Source of the DNA: Diadema setosum
Taxonomy: Eukaryota; Echinodermata; Echinoidea; Diadematoida; Diadematidae
Direction of reading: 5' to 3'
DNA length: 64,000 bases
NCBI RefSeq assembly: GCF_964275005.1
Contig: NC_092702.1
Span: 4,983,501-5,047,500 of the forward strand
The position numbers were made by a program, and so were the translations under genes. Under the pieces are notes generated by a model. That model was not told where the DNA came from. It ran no database searches and saw only the letters and a program-made list of their open reading frames with translations. Of this stretch, positions 1-12,600 are shown in pieces; position 1 is the first letter of the stretch, and every line of letters begins with the position of its first letter.

Positions 1-372
1 CTATGATGCTATTACAGAGTTGCCGAATTTTTAGTACCGATTTTTTTTTTTCCAGACTTGTTTTTATCTAGCTTATTTTATTAAGGTGGCAACGACGAAC
101 ATCGTCTCTACAGGATATATTCATTGTTCTGTTTGGCCCCTTTATGTTTGTACATATTGTACTGTCTAAAAAGAGCAAAGATAAGCCCTACATTTGATTA
201 AGATATCATGAAAATAATATAAGGAGCAAACTATATAAAATATATATATATATATAATAAAAAAAATCGAGAAATATTCATGCCAAAGCTATAGCAAGAA
301 ACAGCAGTCAAGCTTAAATGATTATTTCTGGAAGCAAGTCTCATCCCATCATGATATGCCTTATGCGTATCC

Positions 373-567
373 GGGCAATTACCCCCGGAGGGCAATTACC
401 CCCCCCCCCCCCTGCTAAATACTGGTTAGTGGTAAGGTTAGAGTTAAGATTAGGGTTAGGGGTAGGTTTAGTGTTAGGAGTTTGGGTTCGGGTTAGGATT
501 AGGTTCAGGATTAGGATTAGGATCAGGGGAAGGGTCCGGGGTAATTGCCCAGGGGGTAGTTGCCCTA
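373..567 (+). repeat. GGGCAATTACCCC-bounded GGTTAGG repeat, copy 1
   Basis: The core consists of degenerate GGTTAGG/GGATTAGG units (about 430-530). It is bordered by the near-palindrome GGGCAATTACCCC on the left and GGGGTAATTGCCC on the right, with a poly-C tract just inside the left end. Two further copies occur in the opposite orientation at 37748-37930 and 63861-64000. Confidence 0.8.
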
Positions 568-632
568 TAGACCCGCCTTATGCAACCATGACATTACATG
601 AATATAGATTCTGATTATAGATTCTGATCATT

Positions 633-728
633 ACTCTTAAATGAATCCCACAAGGATTGGAACAATCATCCCCATCAGCATTCCCACTGATTCCCACTGA
701 TCAGTTACTATATAGGCATCCCCTTTAA
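633..728. mobile_element. Single arm of a TTAA foldback MITE
   Basis: Matches the right arm of the complete MITE at 25796-26160 (ACTCTTAAATGAATCCCACA ... ACTGATCAGTTACTA ... CATCCCCTTTAA). It is a half copy lacking the loop and the other arm. Confidence 0.7.
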
Positions 729-1050
729 CCAGATGGATTGATATTTGAATACAGAAATTGATAGACGTAGGCCTATATTTTGTTTCTCTCTTTTTTTCTC
801 TCGTTTACTTTCTCTCGAAATAATGATACAGCTGTAGTAATGTTCCCTTTTTGTATAGATATTATCACTGTATGTGCTTTATTTAAATACTGTATATTAT
901 TTTTGGATGGCCCCTGAGATTTTTTTTTTTTTTGTATGTGTGTGCGTGGTTGGAGATGTGTGTATAGGTGTTTGAATGTGTGCACGCGCGCGTGTATTGT
1001 ATAGTTATTTGAGTTTGCGTGAAGAATTTGAGGTATAAAGGTCACCAATT

Positions 1051-1166
1051 ATGAGCTCCCTCGTGGAGACTTAGTGAGCTCCTTTGTGGAGACGTACATT
1101 ATGAGCTCCCTCGTGGAGACAATATGAGCTCCCTTGTGGAGACGATATGAGCTCCCTTGTGGAGAC
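1051..1166. repeat. Minisatellite ATGAGCTCCCTCGTGGAGAC, 5 units
   Basis: Five copies of an 18-20 bp unit, GAGCTCCCTYGTGGAGAC, separated by 4-8 bp of variable spacer. Each unit is partly self-complementary (GAGCTC; CTCC/GGAG). Confidence 0.85.
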
Positions 1167-2150
1167 TTGGTATATCTAATATTCTTGTTCATATCTCTAA
1201 GATTTATAATGTTTTGGTATATGTTAGTGTTGTCTGGGGTAAATTATTTATATAGGACCCCAATTTTCTCTATCTCTTCTTTCTTCCTTTAAAATAACAA
1301 CAACAGGCCTATAGGCCCCTACCTAGATACTGGGCCTAAGTAGTTATTAATGGATGTATATAGAAGATGGATAAATAAATGGAAAGATGGGTGAATAGAT
1401 AAATGAATGGCCTTCAGAATAGATTCAATCAAACAAAGAAACCAAAACACATATAGGTCTATGTACTTATTATTTCTATTCATCTACTTATCCATCTATC
1501 CATCAATTTGTAAGTTTATTTAATAATTTCACCTCTCACTGTCCTGACTCACCACAAATGCAATGAGCTAAATAAAAAATCATTAAATACCGTGATGGTG
1601 AGAGAACTGAAAAAGACCACACAAAAAAGAAGAAAATTAGTTCTTCTTCTCAAAGGTTGTATGTATCTTTATTTCAGGTCTAAATATTTTTGAAAAAGGA
1701 AATAGACAACAAAAACAACAAACCCAAGCAAACTTTAGTCAATTTTAAAAGTTAAACTCAACTTCAAACCGTGGTGACACTGATCACTCGCTGTTCAGTT
1801 TAAATGTTTTCAGAATTAATTTAAAGTTCTTATCAAAATTTACAGAAAAATTGTCCATAATCTAATTTTGTATGATACGGGCTGGTATTAAGAAAAAAAA
1901 AAGTCTCCCAAAATGTTCCAAATGGTAGTTTGGAAGTTAATTAGAATCATTGACACACACATTCGACCTTGTCGCACCCCTTGATTTTGTGAGGACTCAA
2001 AAAAAAAAAAAAGTGAACGGGTCAACCAAGTATATCTATAGTCATTTGAGTTTTTCATAACATTTTCTGAAAGAGCTATTCTTCTACATTATTACTAAGT
2101 TTGGGATCCTAAAATAAAGGGGAAAGTGTGTTTTGAGCGGTTTTTCTACA
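1167..2150. other. No gene seen
   Basis: AT-rich DNA with short homopolymers. No splice-bounded ORF, recognised repeat or RNA gene was found. Confidence 0.4.
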
Positions 2151-2277
2151 GTCAGCAGGCGCGCCGGAAGCAGTTTTGGATTGGGGGGGGGGGGGGCAAA
2201 TATTGGAGGGGGCTCACGATAGACCATACATATGTTACACAATATACACATACAAACACATACACACACACACACGC

Positions 2278-2312
<35 letters not shown>

Positions 2313-2404
2313 ATATCTATATATTCATTAAAATGAAACACACAATGTTTGTTTATATGAAGGAAATAACACTTTTGAGGGTATTTAAATGTAATGAATT
2401 TTGA

Positions 2405-3350
2405 CTCTCTTTGGCGAGAGAGCGCAGCGAGCGAGCCGAACATGTTTGTATTTCAGCTCACAAAACATGGAATTCTTGTCATTTTTTTTTTGCTTATTAA
2501 ATCTTACAATTCTAATCAAGATATAGTGACAGCCCTATAGATAACGATTTATACCAACAAACTGAAGACTTGAAAAAATGCTCTAAATTAGTACGCGCGA
2601 GTGAGCCGAAAATTGTATATTTCCGCGTCATCATCACGTTTTGTTCTTATCTTTTTTTTTTTTTTGGATAAATTTTGGCGACCGAGCGTAGCGAGCGAGC
2701 CGAAAATTTTTGAATTTCAACTTACAGAACATGGAATTCTTGTATTTTTTTTTTTTTTTTTTTTTTTTGCTTATTAAAGCTTACAATTCAATTCAAGGTG
2801 TAGTGACGGCCTTATAAATAACGATTTATACCAACAAACAGAGGACTTGAAAAAAAATACTCTAAATTAGTACGAGCGAGTGAGCCGAAATTTGTATATT
2901 TCCGCGTCATCATTACGTTTTGTTCTTATCTTGTTTGATTTGGTGTTGTTGTTTTTTTGCGCCGCCCCCCCCCCCCGTATGTTAGAAACCGTTGGCACCC
3001 TCTTTTGATCCAATCGGCGATCGCTTCAGAACGAAAGAAATTGCAGCCGCTGCTCCGTGTTACATTTTGCCTGCTAAATATAAAATGATATGCGTGAACA
3101 CAATAGACATTGTCATTTTGTCCGCATCATCTTACGTTTTGTTCTTATCCTTTTTATTTTTTGATAAATTTTGGCGAACGAGCGCAGCGAGCGAGCGGAA
3201 ATTTTTTGTGTTTCAGCTCAAAAAACATGGAATTCTTGTCATTTTTTTTTGCTTATTAAATCTTACAATTCTAATCAAGATATAGTGACGGCCTTATAGA
3301 TAACGATTTATACCAACAAACTGAGGACTTGAAAAAATACTCTAAACTAG
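2405..3350 (+). repeat. hAT-derived internal repeats (GAGCGAGCGCAGCGAGCGAG family)
   Basis: Three diverged units each carry GCGAGCGAGCGCAGCGAGCG-type sequence, then AACATGGAATTCTTGTCATT, CAAGATATAGTGACGGCCTT, and GCGAGTGAGCCGAAA. They are the same units that fill the complete hAT element at 30031-31667. ORFs here (reading like ASERKFFVFQL) are by-products of the repeat. Confidence 0.75.
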
Positions 3351-3351
3351 T

Positions 3352-3555
3352 CAGTGGCGTATCTAGGGAAAACGGATCCCCCTAATTTCTGAAAAACTGT
3401 TCAACCCCAACCCCATCCCGGTAGGGACTTTAAAAAAGTCCACATGATATGCTTTTTTCAAGCACATAAAAGGGGTCTTTTGAGGGTAATTTGAATGTGA
3501 TAAATTTTGCTATTAAATCTTATTAAATCTTACAATTCTGATCAAGATATAGTGA
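3352..3555 (+). mobile_element. Truncated left end of a non-autonomous hAT element
   Basis: Starts CAGTGGCGTATCTAGGGAAA, identical to the left terminus of the element at 30031, and is followed by the same subterminal sequence (CCCCAACCCCATCCCGGTAG). No matching right end was found next to it, and it runs into another element with the AGGCGCCGGAAG terminus at about 3559. Confidence 0.65.
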
Positions 3556-3686
3556 CCATAGGCGCCGGAAGTGGGGGGAGGCGGCCGCCCCCAATCCAAA
3601 AAGTGTGGGGGGGGGGGGCAAAGCGCATTTTTGCCCCCCCCCCCCCAAAAAAAAAAAATAGATAAATAAATAAAAATGAATAAAAT

Positions 3687-3690
<4 letters not shown>

Positions 3691-3732
<42 letters not shown>
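3691..3732. repeat. (TA)n microsatellite
   Basis: About 21 TA dinucleotides without interruption. Confidence 0.95.
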
Positions 3733-3735
<3 letters not shown>

Positions 3736-4089
3736 CAAATAGGGAAATTTATTAGCTAAGACTAGTAATTCTAACTCTCTTAAGTCATAAATGATTAGAC
3801 ATTCATTTTTCGTTGCGTGTGAGCAGATTATCTCAACCGCATTCAACGGTAACCGTTGCAGTTTTTATAGGCCTTTGGCTATGGAAAATCGTGTAAATAT
3901 CAAAATGTTAGCTTTAAGCACTGGCGGATTTAGAGGCGGGCACAACTGGCCCATGCCAGCCCTCCTTTTGAAGCAACTTTATAAAAATTCTTCTTTGTTT
4001 TGTAATTTTTATACCGGTGTTCCCCCCCCCCCCCTTGAGAGAAAAAAAAAATCTTCCATACGTCCTGCTTCCACCGCTAGTTGTTACTA

Positions 4090-5260
4090 ATGTGACACCT
4101 GACGTAGGTAGCGCTCCCGGAAATTTTTTACATTTGTGGGCGTTTTTACATTTGTGGGTTCAACAATCCCCGCTCATCTGTTTTTTCGACAAGTTTCGAC
4201 TTGGGGTAAATCCAGAGGCTGGGAAAGTACAAAAAATTGCGCCACCACCCCCCCCCCTTCTAAAATTCATATCACTACACTCGTCAGTTGTCATTCTCCA
4301 GCTTATAAAACACAAAACAAATGGGGTGCCTCCTCCCTTTACGCATAAGGTACAGTCAAAACGCAGGCCCCCCCCCCCCCCACAAAAAAAGAAGAGAATG
4401 AGTGAATGACAGCAAAAGAGAACGAAAAAAGAGAGAAAGAAAAGATAGGAAGAAAGAAAAAAAGAAAGAAAGAAAGAAAGAATTTCAATGAAAGAACGAA
4501 GGAAAAAAATTATAAAAAAGAACTAACATACAAAGAAAGTAAGAAAGAAAGGAAGGAAGGATAATTGTACCTTAACCTATAAAACAGAAGCTACAAAATT
4601 GATATAAGTCAGACACTCATGATGAAACTACGAGTCTATTTGTCAGATGTTGCAGACAGGGATCCTGTATGTGTCTAGTGAATTCAATTGAATTTATTGT
4701 AATCAGGAAAAATCGACATGAACCTCGACTACAAGTCATGTAGAGAATTATCAAGTTTTGTCATGTTCAATGTTACTCGAACTTGCAAGAAAAAGCAGCA
4801 AGATTGGTGTGAGTTACACTACAGTAATACATTTGTTGTTAACATAATATTTTAAATTAGTGTATTTGATAAATGTTATAAACAATTTTCACTGCATTTC
4901 TTTCGTAGGTACAGAATTATAGTATTTTACTGACTTACTGTCATACGAAACGAAAGCTAACTCTAAAGTTTTGTGTGGTGACTTGTGAAATAACACCATC
5001 CTGTCAAGTTGACTTGAACATTGACGTCTTTAGTGCAGTTGTGCACTTTATATCTATCTTTTAAACTCTTCATTTGTTGATATATTTTGTCAAGACTTAT
5101 TTCGTTGTTAAAACTTATCCTTCTTGTCAAAATTTTTCTTCTCTATAAACAGCTTAAAACAGGAATATGTAATACACAACAAAAATGTTATTTTGTTTTA
5201 CTGACAGGTGTCCGTCACAAAGACTGGTCGTCTTCATGTTTGGTTTCATCTTTGTTCATG
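4090..5260. other. No gene seen; simple-sequence and poly-C tracts
   Basis: Contains poly-C runs, a purine-rich GAAA/AAGG tract (about 4425-4560) and unremarkable AT-rich DNA. No exon-like ORF was found. Confidence 0.4.
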
Positions 5261-5268
5261 ATTTATTG

Positions 5269-5450
5269 TTTCGCTGCGCTCGCTCGCCAAAATTTATCAC
5301 ATAAAAAAAAAGATAAGAACAAAACGTGATGATGACGCGGAGACATACAAATTTCGGCTCATTCGCGAGTACTAATTTAGGGTATCCTTTCAAGTCCTCA
5401 TAGTTTGTTGATATACACTGTAAATCATTATCTGTAAGGCCGTCACTAAT
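5269..5450 (-). repeat. Inverted unit of the hAT internal repeat
   Basis: Reverse-complement copy of the 2405-3350 units: CGCTGCGCTCGCTCGCCAAA, then AAAACGTGATGATGACGCGG and TTTCGGCTCATTCGCG. Confidence 0.7.
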
Positions 5451-5843
5451 ACAGTCAGTCCTATTTTTATACGAAATTTTTTTTCATGTACAGTGGTGTG
5501 ATCAAGTATGTCCAAGAGTCGCTTTATTCTTGAAAATCCTTTACCCACTCTTCACTTTAACTCTAATAACTTTTGAAAAGACATTGCTACTGCTTTGAAA
5601 GTTGGCGCTAATTATGGCTAGAATGTTAATGAGGCGCGCTCAATTTCGGCTTACTCTGATAATTCCTTCATTGTTGTTGCTGCAATGGTTTACATCCTGT
5701 TTTTGTTTTTTTGTATTTTTTGTCTCATTCATCGCACAGCCAGCACGGCTTGGTAAGGATTAGCGTTTGAATAGAACCTGTACTTCAGAGCCTCTTTTCT
5801 CAGTTCACACTTTTCCAGAGTGTGTGCTTTCTTTTCGTAATAT

Positions 5844-5934
5844 TTCTTCTTCTTCTTCTTCTTCTTCTTCTTCTTCTTCTTCTTCTTCTTCTTCTTCTTC
5901 TTCTTCTTCTTCTTCTTCTTCTTCTTCTTCTTCT
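5844..5934. repeat. (TTC)n microsatellite
   Basis: About 30 uninterrupted TTC triplets, a polypyrimidine/polypurine tract able to form triplex DNA. Confidence 0.95.
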
Positions 5935-6285
5935 AATTTTATTTAGATAGGTTACTAGAGTCCATTTGAATTGAGTTACACATCATTTAAAAGCTTAGAG
6001 TCTGCTCTTTCAGAATCTGCCCATATACCTAAAAATCCATATTTGAGTTTGTGATGCAGGGGTCACTTATAAACTACCCCCTCCCCCCCCCCCCCCCCGT
6101 TGTGGTTAAGTACAACGGTATAACGCCACTCCGACAACTTCTTTTCTACTGGCGAATGTAGGATCTAAGTGTATGATGATTGACGTGGCTCGCAATTTCA
6201 TAAATTTTCCACAGCCGACTGAAGCGAAGGCACTCATCAGTCAGTACACTAGTGCAAATAAATCCAACTAACAACAACAACAACA

Positions 6286-6355
<70 letters not shown>

Positions 6356-6356
6356 T
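6286..6356. repeat. (CTA)n microsatellite
   Basis: About 23 CTA triplets, flanked by further CAA/CTA-rich sequence to about 6450 and again from 6630. Confidence 0.95.
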
Positions 6357-6451
6357 ATTACAATGTACTACTACTACTTATACAACTACTACAAGAGCAA
6401 CATGATAACAATAACAACAACAGCAGCTACTACTACTAATACTACTACTAC

Positions 6452-6618
6452 CAGAGGCGGATCCAGGATTTCCGTAAAGGGGAGGCGCCTTTACAAAATT
6501 AAGGGGGCGCAAGAGCCCCTCCCCCTTTTTTAAATTGTTTTATTTCTATTGTTTTATCAAGAGGGGCACGCGTGCCCGCTGGCCGGTGCGCCCCCCCCCC
6601 CCCCCGGATCCACCACTG
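6452..6618. mobile_element. Short hAT-like MITE
   Basis: 167 bp with terminal inverted repeats CAGAGGCGGATCCAGG and CCGGATCCACCACTG and GC-rich subterminal runs. The 8-bp flanks (ACTACTAC, ACTAAACT) are only partly alike. It is inserted in CTA/CAA-rich DNA. Confidence 0.6.
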
Positions 6619-6906
6619 ACTAAACTACGACGACAACAACATTCACAACAGCAACAACATAACAACAACAACTACTACTATAGGCCCCTAGCTACATGTA
6701 CTACTAATTTGTACTGCTAGTGAGTACTATAACAACAACAACAAAAACAACACAACAACAACAACACAACAACATCAGCAACAACATCTCATCGCTTTCC
6801 ATTTGAGTAACATAGTCTAAATGCCAATTATGTTTTGCTGTAAAATTCCATAGGTAGTGTGTGTGTGTGTGTGTGAGTGTGTGCACTTAGAATCCATCCA
6901 TGTATG

Positions 6907-7211
6907 TTAAAGCCACTGTATAATTCTGGTTTATGGTAAAAATTAGAAACTCTCCTTTTGAAAGGGTCCTTACCTGTGGAGAAGTGAGGGTTCTGAGACC
7001 ATACCACAAAGTAAAAAAAAAATGTAAAAAAAAAATAATGAAAAAAAAAATTACTGCTCCCTCTTGTGGTAATATATCACTAGCCGATAAAATAAATTTT
7101 TAATTGACTGGGGGGGGGGGGGGCAATAAATTTGGTGTCAATTTTTTGGTCTCTGGGGTGTGGTTGCTGCGCTTCTTGAGGGATTCCGCTAAAATTATTC
7201 TGTGGCTTTAA
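6907..7211. mobile_element. TTAA-ended MITE (TTAAAGCCAC family)
   Basis: Inverted ends TTAAAGCCACTGTATAATTC and AATTATTCTGTGGCTTTAA enclose A-rich and G-rich sequence. The TTAA at both ends suggests piggyBac-type mobilisation. Confidence 0.6.
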
Positions 7212-7219
7212 TATATTTG

Positions 7220-7530
7220 TATATATTAGTGAGTTGTTATATTACATGTCTTAACTTGCCTTTTCAGGGGTCTTATTATACAAGCTTGCTTTTCTAAGAC
7301 CCCTCCACTTTACATCTATAATGCATCTACATGCATTGTCAATTTATATTCAAATATTCTGCAAATTGTTTTAATCGCATATATTCAACAATGTATTCCT
7401 TGTTACATATTATTGTTTTTATGTAAATTTTTGTATTGTGGAAACTTTTAATAAACTTGAAACTTGAAACAGCAGCAACAACAACAACACCACCACCACC
7501 ACCAACACCAACAACAACAACAACAACAAG
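7220..7530 (+). repeat. Possible LINE 3' tail followed by CAA/CAC repeats
   Basis: AT-rich stretch ending TTTTAATAAACTTGAAACTT with a short tandem TTGAAAC tail. This resembles 3' ends of L2/CR1-type retroposons. (CAA)n/(CAC)n follows from 7471. No reverse-transcriptase sequence is attached. Confidence 0.35.
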
Positions 7531-7534
7531 AGGT

Positions 7535-8830
7535 ACCGCCGGATGCGATGACTGACCGTACCCATCACACAGTGTAAATGCATGTATGCAGTGCTCGTGA
7601 TCTAGTCATCTGCGTTTTGATCCCATTCATTCATATCAAACAAAGACTAGCGATGAGCCAGCCGTCAATCTCGGTTTCTGGGTAAAAATCTCCACTGTAC
7701 AGCTATATCAAGAGGTGAGCAGGTAGATGTGTATGTTATTTGGGCACTTGTGCAGTCAGTACTAATCATTACTAACAGAAAAAAACAACAACAACAAACA
7801 AACAAGCCCTCGAAATTGATACAATTGACATAGTAAACAGCACAAATGACTAAATGTACTGTGTAGTCCCGTATACAGAAATCTATGTCATGTACTGTAG
7901 GCGATTCTTCTTTTTGTCCTCTGTGGAGCTCTGCCTCTGGTGTGGCCTGATACTGCTGGTTTAGTCTGTCTTATCTCCATCAATTAGCTCAAGTCAGTAA
8001 AGATTCTTGCAGATGGTACAGATCGGATGTCTACTTCTCTTCACGATCACGGCCTTCTTTCTGAGTTAAATTATTCTAGATTGTGTGAGTTTACCAGATT
8101 GGTGTATGTTCATCATCATCACTTAGTCGTATCTTAACTTATCACTAATTTATAGGTGGTGTAACTGTTAGAACGTTAAATATATATGTATATATATATT
8201 TATATGTATGTATACAATTCATAGGCTACCATGCATATAACCATTTACTTTATATGTGCTAGAGATGTGACTTTGGCAAAATTGTGAAATCGGTCCTATC
8301 ACCGGCCGTGCGCGTGCATCCGTGCTTTAGCAAGCAAGGTTAGGTTAGGGTTAGGTTAGGGTTGTATTTATGGTTAAATTGGCTGTTAAATTAGTCGAGA
8401 GACATTAGAGAGTCCTTCAGAGATAAAAAGTTGGAAGACAAAACAAAAAACCGGGAGAAAGGGAGAACGAAAGATGCTATGCTGTGGAAATTGGCCCTGC
8501 TGCTGTATCAATCTCGCGTAGAATACAAAACGCTGTTTGGTGGGGCGCATTCATGAGTAATATACTGTGGAGGAAAGCCCCACTGCTGTGCTTTATGTAC
8601 CGACGAACGCCACACAGTGGGGCTGAATTCACAAGTATAAACAGGCGAGCTGCCGTAGTATTAGTACAGACACGCAGTGGTGGGGCCTACAAATGTAATA
8701 TATTTCACGAGTATGCCGTAACTTTATTTACGTGACAAAAATGGAGAACACTTCAGACTCCAGCTCTACAAAGTGAAGACTGCTGTGGGTAGCAGGCTGT
8801 TGTTTTCTTATACTAAGAATAGACATTGTT
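7535..8830. other. No gene seen upstream of HPS1
   Basis: Contains a short GGTTAGGGTTAGG run (8340-8363). An 83-codon open frame at 8484-8735, with recurring GTGGGGC words, matches nothing I recognise. Confidence 0.4.
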
Positions 8831-8835
8831 TTCAC

Positions 8836-8836
<1 letters not shown>

Positions 8837-8881
<45 letters not shown>
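8837..8881. repeat. (TG)n microsatellite
   Basis: About 21 TG dinucleotides, 0.8 kb upstream of the HPS1 start codon. Confidence 0.95.
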
Positions 8882-8882
<1 letters not shown>

Positions 8883-9191
8883 GCTACTCCAGCTGTCAAA
8901 GAATCGTCCTTTAAAGTGTTGTATAGACCTGAACCCTATGCTATACTAAATACAGATCCGCTGTAGTATGAATAAATGGAACCACTACACAGAACCTACC
9001 TACATTTACCCGTTGAGGATGAGTCCCGAGTATACTTAGGCAAGTGTCTTTGGGAAATGCGTGTTGTAGCAAAATCACTCCATCCTCAGCGAGTTGAGAA
9101 GGCATGCCATTGTAATAAATCATTTGTGGTGTGTCTTCATTGTATTCTGGACTGCTATGATATTTTTACCTATTCTAACGAAACATACATG

Positions 9192-9437
9192 TACTGTAGA
9201 CGCCAAATATTTCGCGAGGTTTTTATTTTTGCGAATTTCGCGAGTCAGGTGCTATTCGCGAAATTAAAGACACGCGAAAATATTGACTCTGATCCCGATG
9301 TGAATGTGAGGTACGTGTGTATTAATATCTCCGTTCAGTACACGACTCCTCGATCGTGAATTTAACCACTCGCGAAATCGTCGGGAATTCCCGATTCGCG
9401 AAAATTTAGACTCGCGAACTATATGGCGAATACAGTA
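9192..9437. mobile_element. TACTGTA/GCGAAA MITE
   Basis: Ends TACTGTAGACGCCAAATATT and GGCGAATACAGTA, with many TTCGCGA/TCGCGAA words inside. It lies just upstream of HPS1, and diverged relatives are listed elsewhere in the window. Confidence 0.7.
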
Positions 9438-9664
9438 CGCTGTGTGTGTACAACCTTGTGTATATTTTCGTGTGCCATAGGAAACTGCAATATGTATTGT
9501 CTCTTTCAACTGACACGGTCAGAGGTCAGTTGATTTTGTGGGATCAAAGTCACTAGTGTAATGTTTTGTAATTAATTTTTCCTTTCCATTGTCAATGTTG
9601 TGATGTACATGTAGGTGTGAACAGTTCTTGTTAGCACACAGCCCAATCCAGCTTGTTAGCCAAG

Positions 9665-12600
9665 ATGCGGTGTTTACTAATCATTCGCAATCCCAGCATG
9701 CCAGATATAGTCTTTATCTGGAGTGACATGGAGTTCAAGAAACACATTGCCAAGTCAGCTATGGAGAGAGGACTCTTAAATGTGAGTAAAGAATATCAAC
9801 ATGTCACCAGCATAGAGTTTGTCCATGAAAACTGCTTGATAGCAAGAAATGTCTTTGAGATAGAATGTTTGTCAGATAAAATGTTCATTCATTTCCTTTC
9901 TATTTTAGATGACAGACTTTCAATTTGTGATGGATTAATACCTACAAGTATTCTGTGTCATATAACTTGACATGATTATCTGGAGTGCTACTTGTAGTGC
10001 TGAGTTGACTGATAGCTAAAACTATAGTGTAAACCTGTGCCCTCTTGGGGAATCTAACCCCATATGGCTAATGCATACACCCTCAATTAAATCAGTTGAA
10101 GCTTATCTTTTTGAGTTTCCATGTAGTCTGAAGAGATTTTTCGTTAATTCTCATTGTTGTGTGTGATTTGAGGTGTCAAATGGGGTTGGGGCTTACACTG
10201 TAAGTCTTGATAAAGGTGGCTGGCCACACAGCTTCATGATAATGACTTCCTTCTTTTTATTTTTACATGAAAAATGCATTGTCATTTCTATACCAAAAAC
10301 TTTGATAATTATATGATATAATACTGGTTTACTTCTTAACAATGTATTGTTGTTTATGTACCAAAAATTTTAATGATCAATATGATATAGTACTCGTTTA
10401 ATTCTTAACAATGTGGTTGGAATTTGTACCCTTCTTGTTTCCATGTTACATTATGATAGCTCCTTCCAAGAGTACTATTGCTGTTTCAGCAACTGTCACT
10501 GAAGTGAAACATGTTTGATTCCTCCCCTTCTGCGCCAGCCTGATGAGGTCAACGATGACCTTGACCTCAGTGTCGTCACTCAGTACTTCTCACCCATCAT
10601 TGCCTCCCATGGGCTCATGTCGTCAGAGATGAACTGTCCCTACTCCAGCATCACTTGTAACAATGGCTTCATATTTGTCATCAAGCAGGTGAGTATAGTG
10701 AAAGGTATTAGTGTAGTTACGGTTAAGGAAACATTGCTTTGGTGAACCAATTTAAAAAGAAAAAACATTTAAAAGAAAAAAATAGAGTAAACTAGAGAAG
10801 CACTCTGAGAGCACAGACCTCTGCCAAGCAGCTCATTTCCTCCACTGATCTTGTCCTTCCATAGAGATCAGTGATTTCCGCTCATACGTATGCATGCTGA
10901 AAGTCGCCTGATATCCCAATATAGAAGCCCCTTGTTACATCATCAACTTCCAGCTGAGTAGCGCCTTGCCCGAGTAGAGCATGCACTTTAATGCGTGCGT
11001 GCAAACCTCAAATACAGGCAGCTTAAACTCCCGTGTTCATTGACCCTACCTGCCAAAAGACTAAAAAAAAGATTCTTCAAGAATCCATAGAAATTCCTGG
11101 ATCACTACCAAGATTTAATCATCTGTTCCATGTGTCATTATCAACCTTTCCTGAAAGTTTAATCCAAATCCATTCACAACATTTTGAGTGATTTTGTGCA
11201 CAGACAAACAAACAAACCAACCAGCCAGCAAACAAACCAACATACCAACACTGATGAAAACATAACCTCCTTCCTTGGCAATGGTAAAAATAAGGAACTA
11301 AATGCAAGCAGCTATTGCCGCAGTTTACAGGTGTTTACCCTTGTAAAGGTTGCAATCCTTCTGTACAATCCTTGCCAATATTTTGTTGAACATATTTTAA
11401 TGAGCTGTTCCATGTATCAGAATAGGGTGTGCCAAAATTTTAGCTGAAAATTCCTTCGGGCTAGAAAAAGAAAGAACTTTGACACATTCATGTACCCTGT
11501 CTATCCACAGTTCAGTGAGCATCTCTACATCACTGTCAATGGAGATGGACAGGAGACAGAACAGTTCCTCCACAAGAAGCTCCTGGTCTTCCACAGGATA
11601 GTCCAGTTCTTCTTTGGGCCTTCTACTGAACAGTAAGACTCTCTCCCCAGCCCATCTTCACAACCTGTATTGAAAGTGTAGCCTCTGTCTCTTTAACCCA
11701 TTGAGAATGAGCTAATTTTGATATTACATACGCTTCCCATAGACACCTGCCTGCCTATACTCGGGTCTAGTCTTCAACAGGTTAATTTCAGTTTCACCAG
11801 ATGGAATGTTTTTAAGCTGGTGGATTTTGTTTCTTCCCCCCCCCCCCCTCTATGGTCATAGCCCTTAAAGGACAAGTTCACCTTCATTAACATAAGGATT
11901 GAGAGAATGTAGCAATATTAGTAGAACACATCGTTGAAAGTTTGAGGAAAATCGGACAATCCATTCAAAAGTTATGAATTTTTGAAGTTTTTGTGCAGTC
12001 ACCGCTGGATGAGAAGACTACTGCAGTGTATGATGTCACATGCGTACAACAATATAACGAAAATATAAAGAGAATTTCACAAAATTTCATCTTTTAAAAA
12101 AGTACACATTTCCTTGACTCGTTACTGACATATGGTATGAGTAATATTATTCCTATTGCCTTTAGAAAGAGGCAAGTCGGGTGCTCTTTTATTATGCGAA
12201 AAAAGTGAAAATATGTTGAATTTTCTTTACATTTTCTTTATACTGTTGTACTCATATGACATTACGAGCCTTAGTAGTCCCCTCATCCAGCGGTTCCAAC
12301 ACAAAAATTTTAAAAATTCATAACTTTTACATCGATTGTCCAATTTTCCTCAAACTTTCACTGATGTGTTCTACTAATATTGCTGCATTCTCTCAATCCT
12401 TATGTTTATGAAGGTGAACTTGTCCTTTAAACTTCTCTTATCCATAAAAATGAACTAGATCAATTCAGATAATGATTCTTGCATGTGGAGATTTCAAGAC
12501 AAGACCTTTGATAGATTGCTTCATCCAAACAAACGTATCCTTCTCTTTCTCTCTTACAGACTGAGACAAGATAATCTGAATGAGAGAGATAATATGTGGA

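Noticed and set aside
420-530. Possible telomere (TTAGGG) end at the window edge
   Set aside because: Units are degenerate, bounded by GGGCAATTACCCC, and repeated internally at 37.8 kb, so this is not a chromosome end.
6252-6533. Poly-Tyr, poly-Ile, poly-Leu and poly-Asn frames (also 38047-38491, 56411-56935)
   Set aside because: Translations of CTA and ATT microsatellites.
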